From assembly GCA_003662305.1 (NCBI GenBank), contig QMXU01000071.1:1-5717 (forward strand): 5,717 nt of DNA, in the 5' to 3' direction. Source of the DNA: Candidatus Hecatellales archaeon (GTDB taxonomy: Archaea; Thermoproteota; Bathyarchaeia; Hecatellales; Hecatellaceae). Position numbers and translations under genes: made by a program. Of the stretch, positions 1 through 5,218 are shown piece after piece. The notes below the pieces were generated by a model. It was not told the DNA's origin. It did not search any database and worked only from the letters and a program-made list of their open reading frames with translations. Position 1 is the stretch's first letter; the number at the start of each line of letters is the position of its first letter.

Positions 1-91
1 GGTTTGGAGCTATCGGGGAAGTGCTATATATTTGTTTTTGTTTACTCGTAAGCAAACTTAAGCTAAACCTTAAATTTCCAATGGAAGTAAG

Positions 92-100
92 GTATAAAAG
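92..100 (+). promoter_or_regulatory. Probable TATA box of the porGDAB operon
   Basis: The sequence GTATAAAAG is the best archaeal TATA match in the 166 bases before porG. A start site about 25 bases downstream would fall near 120-124 and leave a leader of roughly 45 bases carrying the ribosome binding site. Two weaker A/T-rich runs (24-32 and 69-76) lie further upstream. I see no RNA gene in 1-166 and no convincing protein. The box is called by pattern only. Confidence 0.5.
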
Positions 101-155
101 GCGTTTTCCTAACATCATAAATAACTATCTTGCTTATAGCGTTGCACGACCGTAA

Positions 156-161
156 AGGTGG
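156..161 (+). promoter_or_regulatory. Ribosome binding site that favours ATG 167 for porG
   Basis: AGGTGG lies five bases before ATG 167 and matches the archaeal anti-Shine-Dalgarno. An alternative in-frame GTG at 158 would overlap this site and add three residues (MES) not expected from the family, whose members usually begin M-I-E-V-R. Confidence 0.6.
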
Positions 162-166
162 AAAGC

Positions 167-715
167 ATGATTGAAGTTCGATGGCATGGGCGGGGAGGAC
201 AGGGCGCTGTAACCGCAGCGGAAATCCTCGCCCACGCAGCCATAAGAGAAGGAAAATACGCGCAGGCGTTTCCGTCCTTCGGGCCGGAAAGGCGTGGAGC
301 CCCCGTGCTTGCCTTCAACAGGTTTGACGACAAGCCTATCTAGGCTCGCTCCGACGGTTACGAGCCAGATGTCGTAGCAGTCTTAGACCCAAGCCTCCTG
401 GTCGCCGTCAACGTTCTAAGCGGGCTTAAACCTGACGGGATAGTCGTAATGAATGATAGGGGAAGCTTGGGCGAAATCAAGGCTCGCCTGGGCTTCCAAG
501 GGAAAACCGCCTTGGTCAACGCTACGGACATCGCCTTAGAGGTGCTTAAGGTTCCCATCGTCAACACGGCGATGGTCGGAGCCTTCATAAAGGCAACAGG
601 CCTTATCAAGCTGGACTCGGCGGTTGAAGCCGTAGTTGAAAGATTCGGAGGGAAAACTGGAGAGCGTAACGCTGAGGCTGTTAAGAAAGCCTACGAAGTA
701 ACGGTTTTGGGGTGA
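167..715 (+). CDS. porG: Pyruvate (2-oxoacid):ferredoxin oxidoreductase gamma subunit, interrupted by in-frame TAG
   Basis: Gamma subunit of the four-subunit 2-oxoacid:ferredoxin oxidoreductase, a cytoplasmic complex that makes acetyl-CoA and reduced ferredoxin from pyruvate and CoA. Read from ATG 167 to the TGA at 713-715 it has 183 codons including the stop, close to the usual length of about 185. The N-terminus carries HGRGGQGAV (residues 7-15) and FGPERRGAP (38-46), hallmarks of the family. Codon 59 (341-343) is TAG. The reading frame then continues without shift or further stop through ARSDGYEPDVV and VLDPSLL, just as in homologues. As a plain stop it would leave a 58-residue fragment, and the first conventional restart would be ATG 449, giving an 88-residue C-terminal piece and losing residues 59-94. 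The remaining frame shows no decay, which points to a recent nonsense change, a sequence error or decoding of TAG. First gene of the operon; its TGA lies 7 bases before the porD start. Confidence 0.85.
341..343 (+). other. In-frame TAG codon inside porG (codon 59)
   Basis: The TAG follows the residues DDKPI and precedes ARSDGYEPD. In the gamma subunits I remember, for example Pyrococcus PorG with KPIRIKTQIYEPD, this position is arginine. An AGG arginine codon becomes TAG by one A-to-T change. The codon is in the same frame as both flanking halves (ATG 167 and TGA 713), so no frameshift is involved. Whether it is a stop, an error or a recoded residue cannot be decided from the sequence. Confidence 0.9.
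709..715 (+). promoter_or_regulatory. Ribosome binding site of porD, overlapping the porG stop
   Basis: GGGGTGA contains the porG TGA and lies seven bases before TTG 723. This spacing is the main reason for choosing TTG 723 as the porD start over the in-frame GTG at 744. Confidence 0.45.
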
Positions 716-722
716 AAAGGTT

Positions 723-1055
723 TTGGGTGAAGCCAGGTCTGAAGTGGAAGAGAAACGTGGAAAATTGGAGGCACCGCTTAAGGAAGGCTGGAGGAAGCTG
801 CCGCACGCCCTCCTAATCTTCGAGCCTGCCACCTCCCTATACTACTATACCGGAGACTGGAGGACCTTCAAGCCTGTCAGGGACAGGAGTAAGTGTATCG
901 CCTGCCTCCTATGCTGGGTTTACTGTCCTGAAGGCTGCATTTACATTGCCAGCGACGGAGGAATCGACGTAGACCTCAACTACTGTAAAGGCTGCGGGAT
1001 ATGTGCGAAGGAGTGTCCTCTGGGAGCCATAACCATGGTGGAGGAGGAGAAATAG
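723..1055 (+). CDS. porD: Pyruvate (2-oxoacid):ferredoxin oxidoreductase delta subunit, 2x[4Fe-4S] ferredoxin-like
   Basis: Electron-transfer subunit of the oxidoreductase, carrying electrons from the TPP-containing alpha/beta core to external ferredoxin. The 110 residues hold a bacterial-type double [4Fe-4S] domain. First motif: Cys58, Cys61, Cys64 with Cys68 before proline. Second motif: Cys88, Cys91, Cys94 with Cys98 before proline. By the usual pattern the fourth cysteine of each set ligates the other cluster. All eight ligands are present, and Cys72 is an extra one. Residues 1-57 form the N-terminal extension typical of archaeal PorD, with WRTFKP just before the first cluster. The start is uncertain: TTG 723 is well spaced from GGGGTGA, while GTG 744 would give a protein 7 residues shorter and nearer the family length. 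It ends in TAG one base before the porA ATG, so the two are probably translated from one transcript. Confidence 0.9.
   Translation: MGEARSEVEEKRGKLEAPLKEGWRKLPHALLIFEPATSLYYYTGDWRTFKPVRDRSKCIACLLCWVYCPEGCIYIASDGGIDVDLNYCKGCGICAKECPLGAITMVEEEK
1038..1050 (+). promoter_or_regulatory. Ribosome binding site of porA inside the end of porD
   Basis: A G-rich run (GGTGGAGGAGGAG) ends about six bases before ATG 1057. It also encodes the acidic C-terminus of PorD (VEEE). Confidence 0.6.
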
Positions 1056-1056
1056 G

Positions 1057-2232
1057 ATGGGTAAAAGAATCGCCGTAGAGGACTCCCATGCCGCCGCCCT
1101 CGCCGCGAAGATGGCCAACGTCGACGTGATTGCAGCCTACCCAATCACTCCTCAAACCCACATAGTTGAAGAGCTGTCAAGAATGGTTTCCGACGGAGAG
1201 TTCGACGCGGAATACATCAACGTTGAATCGGAGCATTCAGCCATAAGCGCCTGCATCGGGGCTTCAGCAGTAGGCGCCCGCTGCTTCACAGCTACAGCCG
1301 GGCAGGGTTTAGCCCTCATGCATGAAATCCTTTTCATAGCCGCGGGGAACAGGTTTCCAATAGTCATGGCTGTTGCCAACCGCTGCCTTTCGCCTAACAT
1401 CAACATTTGGGGGGACCAAAGCGACGTAATGTCTTCCAGGGACTGCGGCTGGATTCAGATTTTCGCAGAGAACGCCCAGGAAATCTTCGACCTGCTTCTT
1501 TCAGCCTTCAAAATATCCGAGGACGACCGGGTTTTACTTCCGGTAGCCGTAAACTTCGACGGCTTCTATGCAACCCATGTCGTGGAAAGAATGGACCTGC
1601 CGGAGGAGGAGGAAGTCAGACGGTTCCTTCCACCTCACCGAACCGCGAAGTATAAGCTTGACCCTGACCGCCCCTTAACATTCGGAGCCATAGGCTTTCC
1701 CACAATCCAGTTTGAGCTTAGACGCCAGTGGGAGGAGGCCCTCTGCAACTCAAAGCAGGTTATAAAGGAGGTCTGGCAGGAGTTCGGCAGGGTTTTCGGC
1801 CGCCACTACGATGTTTTAGAACCCTACCGGATGGAGGATGCTGAAATCGCCTTCATACTCATGGGTGGAAGCTGTGGAACCTGCAGGGTTGCCGTTGACA
1901 GGCTTAGGGAGAGAGGCTTCAAAGCCGGCATGATTAAGCTCAGGCTTTTCAGGCCCTTCCCCAAAGAGGAGATTCTGGAAGCCACAAGCAAGCTTAAAAC
2001 CCTCATAACCGTTGACAAGCACATCTGTCTAGGCGGACTAGGAGGCCCCCTCTTCAACGATTTACGCGCCCTCTTCTACGGCTTCCAACGCCAGATTAAC
2101 GTTGCAGGCTTCATCGCTGGCGTAGGAGGCAGAGATGTTAGAGTTAAAGACTTCGAGCAGATGTTCGAGAAGGTGGTTAAGGGGGAGGTCTCCCCTGAAA
2201 AGCATATTTTCATAGTTAGAGGTGAAAGCTGA
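1057..2232 (+). CDS. porA: Pyruvate (2-oxoacid):ferredoxin oxidoreductase alpha subunit
   Basis: Large catalytic subunit supplying the pyrimidine-binding side of the thiamine diphosphate site and the C-terminal transketolase-like domain. It has 391 residues, normal for archaeal alpha subunits. Visible motifs in order: YPITPQT (28-34); VESEHSA (56-62); TATAGQGLALMHE (78-90), the TPP-proximal segment; GDQSDV and RDCGW (119-132); a linker of about residues 180-260; then the C-terminal domain with LRLFRPFP (295-302) and GVGGRDV (355-361). ATG 1057 follows a strong ribosome binding site. Its TGA shares an A with the porB ATG (TGATG), so the two are probably translationally coupled. Some segments, such as YPITPQT and ACIGASA, look as much like 2-oxoisovalerate as pyruvate enzymes, so substrate assignment rests mainly on the beta subunit. 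Family assignment is firm; pyruvate is the most likely substrate. Confidence 0.93.
   Translation: MGKRIAVEDSHAAALAAKMANVDVIAAYPITPQTHIVEELSRMVSDGEFDAEYINVESEHSAISACIGASAVGARCFTATAGQGLALMHEILFIAAGNRFPIVMAVANRCLSPNINIWGDQSDVMSSRDCGWIQIFAENAQEIFDLLLSAFKISEDDRVLLPVAVNFDGFYATHVVERMDLPEEEEVRRFLPPHRTAKYKLDPDRPLTFGAIGFPTIQFELRRQWEEALCNSKQVIKEVWQEFGRVFGRHYDVLEPYRMEDAEIAFILMGGSCGTCRVAVDRLRERGFKAGMIKLRLFRPFPKEEILEATSKLKTLITVDKHICLGGLGGPLFNDLRALFYGFQRQINVAGFIAGVGGRDVRVKDFEQMFEKVVKGEVSPEKHIFIVRGES
2219..2225 (+). promoter_or_regulatory. Ribosome binding site of porB inside porA
   Basis: GAGGTGA, a near-perfect match to the archaeal anti-Shine-Dalgarno, lies six bases before ATG 2232 and supports that start. 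The start overlaps the porA stop by one base. Confidence 0.65.
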
Positions 2233-3152
2233 TGGACGTAAGCCAGGAATACTTCAAAACCTTTAGAGACCTTCCACGGGAAGACTGGTTTGTCTGCGGA
2301 CACAGGGCCTGCCAGGGCTGCGGCGAAGCCATAGCCGTAAGGCTGATCCTTAAAGCCCTAGGCCCCAACACCATCGTGGTTTCCCCGACAGGATGCCTTG
2401 AAATAATCTCCTCGCCTTTCCCCTACACTTCCTGGGCGGTTCCATGGATTCACGTGGCCTTCGAGAACGCTGCCGCCGTAGCCTCCGGAGTTGAAGCCGG
2501 CCTTAAAGTTCTAGCGAGAAAAGGCCTGCTGGAGAAGCGTAAAACCAACGTGCTGGTTCTGGCTGGAGACGGTGGAACCGTCGACATCGGCCTCCAATCT
2601 CTTTCAGGCGCCCTTGAACGCGGACACAACTTCCTCTACGTATGCCTTGACAACGAGGCCTACATGAACACGGGTATTCAGCGTTCCGGAGCCACACCCT
2701 TCATGTGCTGGACTACCACAAGCCAGGTTGGAAAGGTGAAAAGAGGAAACCTAACCTGGAAGAAGAATATGCCTGCTATCGTGGCCGCCCACAGGGTTCC
2801 CTACGTGGCCACTGCAACCGTAGCCTACCCTCTAGACCTAGCGAACAAGGCTAAGCGTGGGGCTGAAATGGAAGGCCCAGCCTACCTTCACGTTCTGGCT
2901 TCCTGCCCTACGGGGTGGAGGCTTCCCCCAGAGCTTTCAGTGGAAATCTCAAGGCTGGCGGTTCAAACAGGCTTCTTCCCCCTCTACGAAATCGTAGACG
3001 GAGAGCTTAGGGTAACCGTTGAAATCCCCAAACGTAAACCCGTAGCCGAATACCTTAAGCCTCAAGGGCGCTTCCGGCATTTAACCGACGAGGACATAGC
3101 CAAAATACAGGAGCAAGTTGACAGGGAATGCGCCAGGCTTGGAATCCCCTAA
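2232..3152 (+). CDS. porB: Pyruvate (2-oxoacid):ferredoxin oxidoreductase beta subunit
   Basis: Catalytic subunit binding the diphosphate of thiamine diphosphate and the proximal [4Fe-4S] cluster. It has 306 residues, typical of the family. The likely cluster ligands are Cys27 and Cys30 (GHRACQGCG), Cys55 (PTGCLE) and Cys225 (SCPTGW). The TPP motif runs from GDGG (112-115) to Asn141 in DNEAYMNTG, followed by GIQRSG and TPF. The segment TGCLE, then PFPYTSWAVPWIHVAFENAA (around residues 53-82), is of pyruvate-type beta subunits as I remember them. The corresponding part of 2-oxoisovalerate enzymes differs, so pyruvate is favoured. The C-terminal tail with EYLKPQGRF is shared by both types. Last gene of the operon; its TAA overlaps the stop of the oppositely oriented TorD-like gene, leaving no room for a separate terminator. 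Confidence 0.93.
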   Translation: MDVSQEYFKTFRDLPREDWFVCGHRACQGCGEAIAVRLILKALGPNTIVVSPTGCLEIISSPFPYTSWAVPWIHVAFENAAAVASGVEAGLKVLARKGLLEKRKTNVLVLAGDGGTVDIGLQSLSGALERGHNFLYVCLDNEAYMNTGIQRSGATPFMCWTTTSQVGKVKRGNLTWKKNMPAIVAAHRVPYVATATVAYPLDLANKAKRGAEMEGPAYLHVLASCPTGWRLPPELSVEISRLAVQTGFFPLYEIVDGELRVTVEIPKRKPVAEYLKPQGRFRHLTDEDIAKIQEQVDRECARLGIP

Positions 3153-3871
3153 ACTCCCTCCATATTTTCTGGTTCAAACCCTTCAAGGGCTTCCGCCATT
3201 CCGCTTAGAAACTCGTTTAACAGGCTTTCATCCTGGCTTAGAAACCCCTTAGTCAGCTTGGCAAGCCCCCTGTAAAGGTCCAGCCTTGCCTCCTCGAACA
3301 TGAGGTCGCAGAACCCTGGAATCCACGCCTTCAAATGCTGCTTTAAAAAGGAGTCCTGCATTCCGATGAGGCTTAAAGCCTTCTCAAGGTTTCCCTCCCC
3401 CCAGGCTGCAGCCTCCTCCCCGCAGAGAAACCTCATGAAGTCCAGTTCGAAGCCTAAATGGTCCGGAGGCTCCTCAGCACTCTCAGGAATCTTAACTCCA
3501 ACCTTACCATAAAACAGGGTAACCCCGGCGGTTTCCCCGCTTACATGGGCGGACTCGCATGGCGGAGGCAGCCTCCGCCCTCCAAGCAGCCTATCCCTCT
3601 CAGAGACAACAGCCTCTAAGGCTTTCTCCAATTTTTTCTTCCGCCACTCGCCGATGAACTTCCTTATCAGCCCTAAGCCTTCGCTGAGCTCGCCTGTAAT
3701 GGTAGGCTGAGCTAGGAGGCCTGAAATTATCTCCTCAAATTCCTGGCTGAAAAGCTCCCTGAGAAACTCGCTGTCCGGAGGTCTGACGTAAAGCTGGCTT
3801 AAAAGCCCGTAGAGCCTGCCCCTAGAATTCGCAAGCCCGGAGAAAACTCTCAGGTAGTCCTCAACCTTCAA
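3149..3871 (-). CDS. TorD/DmsD-family molybdoenzyme chaperone-like protein
   Basis: Predicted cytoplasmic, all-helical chaperone of the TorD/DmsD/NarJ type. Known members bind the signal peptide or apo-form of a molybdopterin (or tungstopterin) oxidoreductase and help cofactor insertion. The 240 residues show the family pattern: an N-terminal helix with LYGLLSQLYVRPP (20-32), then PPPCESAH (102-109), EPPDHLGFELDFMRFL (134-149) and FLKQHLKAWIPGF (175-187). There is no signal peptide or membrane segment. The TTG start (3869-3871) is forced: a TAG stands two codons upstream in frame, and AGAGGG lies eight bases before the TTG. The gene ends in TAG and overlaps the porB stop by four bases, tail to tail. 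No molybdoenzyme gene is visible, so its client is unknown. A role with the neighbouring Por complex is not expected from the family. Family call is good; function in detail is inference. Confidence 0.85.
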   Translation of the reverse strand: MKVEDYLRVFSGLANSRGRLYGLLSQLYVRPPDSEFLRELFSQEFEEIISGLLAQPTITGELSEGLGLIRKFIGEWRKKKLEKALEAVVSERDRLLGGRRLPPPCESAHVSGETAGVTLFYGKVGVKIPESAEEPPDHLGFELDFMRFLCGEEAAAWGEGNLEKALSLIGMQDSFLKQHLKAWIPGFCDLMFEEARLDLYRGLAKLTKGFLSQDESLLNEFLSGMAEALEGFEPENMEGV

Positions 3872-3902
3872 CTTCTAAACCCTCTAGGGCTGGGCTTCTG
3901 AA

Positions 3903-3912
3903 ACCAATAAGC
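3903..3912 (-). promoter_or_regulatory. Possible TATA box of the TorD-like gene
   Basis: On the minus strand this A/T-rich patch reads AGCTTATTGG, 32-41 bases before the TTG start. It is a weak TATA match and is listed because the gene needs its own promoter in this divergent gap. Confidence 0.25.
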
Positions 3913-3917
3913 TTTTC

Positions 3918-3935
3918 CCCTCCCAGCTGGGAAGG
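3918..3935. promoter_or_regulatory. Palindrome in the TorD/IMPase divergent promoter region, candidate operator
   Basis: TCCCAGCTGGGA (3921-3932) is a perfect 12-base palindrome. Allowing one mismatch it extends to nine pairs per side less one (3918-3935). It sits between the weak minus-strand TATA (3903-3912) and the plus-strand TATA-like CTTTAAAC (3941-3948), where a dimeric regulator could act on both genes. No regulator gene is visible here. A functional role is inference. Confidence 0.35.
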
Positions 3936-3940
3936 CTAAC

Positions 3941-3948
3941 CTTTAAAC
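3941..3948 (+). promoter_or_regulatory. Probable TATA box of the IMPase-family gene
   Basis: CTTTAAAC lies 42-49 bases before TTG 3990. A start about 25 bases downstream would be near 3970, giving a leader of about 20 bases that still includes the GGAGG at 3975-3979. Confidence 0.45.
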
Positions 3949-3974
3949 CCTCCAAGAGTAGCCTTACCTTAGAA

Positions 3975-3979
3975 GGAGG
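3975..3979 (+). promoter_or_regulatory. Ribosome binding site deciding the IMPase-family start
   Basis: GGAGG lies ten bases before TTG 3990, slightly long but acceptable. The next in-frame start (GTG 4002) would be 22 bases away, so TTG 3990 is preferred. Confidence 0.5.
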
Positions 3980-3989
3980 CACATCCAAC

Positions 3990-4823
3990 TTGAGCTTAAA
4001 CGTGGAACTCCTAAAGGAAATCGCCTCCGAAGTCAGGCGTAGAGTTCAACCCCTGATAGGCGTGAAAAAGGCGTGGAAGCCGCTGGGCCGCGGGGCTGGA
4101 GGAGACCGAACCAGGCTTATAGACGCCGTAGCCGAGGAGGCAGTTTTCGGAAAGCTCAGAGAGAAAAAGGTTTCCTGCATGGTGGTAAGCGAGGAGAAGG
4201 GTGCAACAAGAATAGGAAGCGGAAGAAGCGGATACCTGATAGTTGACGCCCTAGACGGAACGAACAACGCCCTCAGAGGGATACCCTTCTGCTGTGTTTC
4301 ACTGGCTGCAGCCGACAGGCCTAGGCTTTCAGCAGTCCACTCCGCAGTAGTCCAAGACCTGTATCACGGCGAAACCTTCTGGGCTCTAAAAAATGGAGGA
4401 GCCTTCCTAGAAGGCAAACCGCTGGCCCCCTCGAAAACTGAAAGCCTAAGGGACGCCCTCGTAGGCGTAGACTTAAACCCTCCCATACCGGAGGAGAAAG
4501 CCGGCAGCCTCCTAAGGCTTCTCAGGGCTGCCAAGCACAGCAGGCATTTCGGAGCTAACGCCTTAGAGCTGTGCTACGTGGCTTCAGGACGCTTAGACGC
4601 CTTCGTCGAGATTAGAAGCAGAATGAGGGTTACGGACCTAGCAGCATCGCAACTGATAATACGGGAGGCAGGAGGCTTGATAACTGATGAAGCTGGAGGA
4701 CGCTTAGACTCTCCGGCGAGCACACCACGGTTTAAACTGTCCTTCCTGGCAGCGGGCAACAAAAGCCTGTTAAACCGGATTCTCTCCGTCCTCCATGGAG
4801 GCTCTTCAAGGCTTAATCCTTAA
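3990..4823 (+). CDS. Inositol monophosphatase / fructose-1,6-bisphosphatase family phosphatase, archaeal type
   Basis: Predicted Mg2+-dependent sugar or inositol phosphatase of the IMPase superfamily, acting in the cytoplasm. The 277 residues are of normal family length (about 250-280). Metal-site motifs are all present: GGDRTRLID (37-45); VSEEKG with Glu68/Glu69 (66-71); DALDGT with Asp86 and Asp89 (86-91), followed by NNALRGIPF; and the C-terminal VTDLAAS with Asp216 (214-220), followed by REAGG. The NNALRGIPF segment resembles archaeal dual IMPase/FBPase enzymes as I remember them. Archaeal members may act on fructose-1,6-bisphosphate (gluconeogenesis) or on inositol-1-phosphate (compatible solutes, inositol lipids), and the sequence alone does not separate these. 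It starts at TTG with GGAGG upstream. Its last 11 bases overlap the convergent UPF0147 gene. Confidence 0.88.
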   Translation: MSLNVELLKEIASEVRRRVQPLIGVKKAWKPLGRGAGGDRTRLIDAVAEEAVFGKLREKKVSCMVVSEEKGATRIGSGRSGYLIVDALDGTNNALRGIPFCCVSLAAADRPRLSAVHSAVVQDLYHGETFWALKNGGAFLEGKPLAPSKTESLRDALVGVDLNPPIPEEKAGSLLRLLRAAKHSRHFGANALELCYVASGRLDAFVEIRSRMRVTDLAASQLIIREAGGLITDEAGGRLDSPASTPRFKLSFLAAGNKSLLNRILSVLHGGSSRLNP

Positions 4824-5094
4824 TGTTTTCGAGGATGCTTACCACGTTCCAAACACGGGTTCTAGTGTAAGGCGGCATGTTGGGGTCTTGGGAGATTTCG
4901 TCTAGAATGCCTATGGCGTTGGCTGCCCTAACCGCATGGCTTAAGCTCTGGTCTTGAAGCGAGTCCATCGCGTTCTTAGCCGCCCTCCTAATGTTCCTAG
5001 GCGTCGTAGTGTCTTCTGATATGGCTTGAAGGATTTCCATGGCTTGAGCTATGTTCCGCTCGTACTCTTCAATCTTCCGCTTACGCCTGGACAC
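4813..5094 (-). CDS. UPF0147 family protein
   Basis: Small archaeal protein of unknown function. The 93 residues look all-helical: a basic N-terminus (MSRRKRKIEEYER), a first helical pair (about 14-48), a second (about 50-67), and the family's best-known stretch, DPNMPPYTRTRVWNVVSILE (70-89), near the C-terminus. There is no signal, membrane segment or cysteine. The GTG start at 5092-5094 is supported by GGGGAGG eight bases upstream on the minus strand. It overlaps the IMPase-family gene tail to tail by 11 bases and is divergent from the p27-type gene, so it is transcribed alone. I infer no function beyond a conserved archaeal housekeeping protein. Confidence 0.88.
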   Translation of the reverse strand: MSRRKRKIEEYERNIAQAMEILQAISEDTTTPRNIRRAAKNAMDSLQDQSLSHAVRAANAIGILDEISQDPNMPPYTRTRVWNVVSILENIKD

Positions 5095-5102
5095 GGGTTA
5101 AA

Positions 5103-5109
5103 CCTCCCC
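5103..5109 (-). promoter_or_regulatory. Ribosome binding site of the UPF0147 gene
   Basis: On the minus strand this reads GGGGAGG, eight bases before the GTG start. It supports GTG over any downstream start. Confidence 0.55.
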
Positions 5110-5150
5110 TATAATCTTGAAAACACGTAATGCCAATAGTGTTCACCACC

Positions 5151-5160
5151 CTTAAATATT
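5151..5160 (-). promoter_or_regulatory. Probable TATA box of the UPF0147 gene
   Basis: Read on the minus strand as AATATTTAAG, part of a 20-base A/T tract (5151-5170). A start about 25 bases downstream would be near 5129, leaving a leader of about 35 bases. The same tract could also serve the plus-strand gene. Confidence 0.45.
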
Positions 5161-5187
5161 TTAAAATTTACCCCCCCGGAAACCAGC

Positions 5188-5201
5188 ACGCTTTAAAGCG
5201 T
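5188..5201. promoter_or_regulatory. Perfect palindrome with TATA-like core before the p27-type gene
   Basis: ACGCTTTAAAGCGT is a perfect 14-base palindrome whose centre CTTTAAAG is also a TATA-like element. If it is the TATA box, transcription would begin about at 5219-5222, making the p27-type mRNA leaderless or nearly so. If it is an operator, a dimer bound there would block the promoter. The choice is open. Confidence 0.4.
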
Positions 5202-5218
5202 CCTCAGCGAAGGTTTAT

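Noticed and set aside
40..57. Imperfect palindrome GTTTACTCGTAAGCAAAC upstream of porG
   Set aside because: Six of eight outer pairs match, with mismatches near the centre, in A/T-rich DNA. It is too weak to call an operator without conservation data.
3..155. Open frame of about 50 codons on the plus strand entering from the left edge
   Set aside because: It is A/T-rich, contains the por TATA box, has no recognisable motif and ends just before porG. It is probably non-coding leader, though the tail of an upstream gene cannot be fully excluded.
449..715. Separate 88-residue gene beginning at ATG 449
   Set aside because: It is the in-frame C-terminal part of porG. There is no clear ribosome binding site before ATG 449, and family-like sequence continues upstream to the TAG.
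536..832. Minus-strand 98-codon open frame across porG/porD
   Set aside because: It lies antisense to well-supported genes, shows no family motif, and has a low-complexity composition typical of a shadow frame.
5171..5177. Run of seven C between the UPF0147 and p27-type genes
   Set aside because: Homopolymers are prone to length errors, but this one is intergenic and affects no reading frame. No function is suggested.
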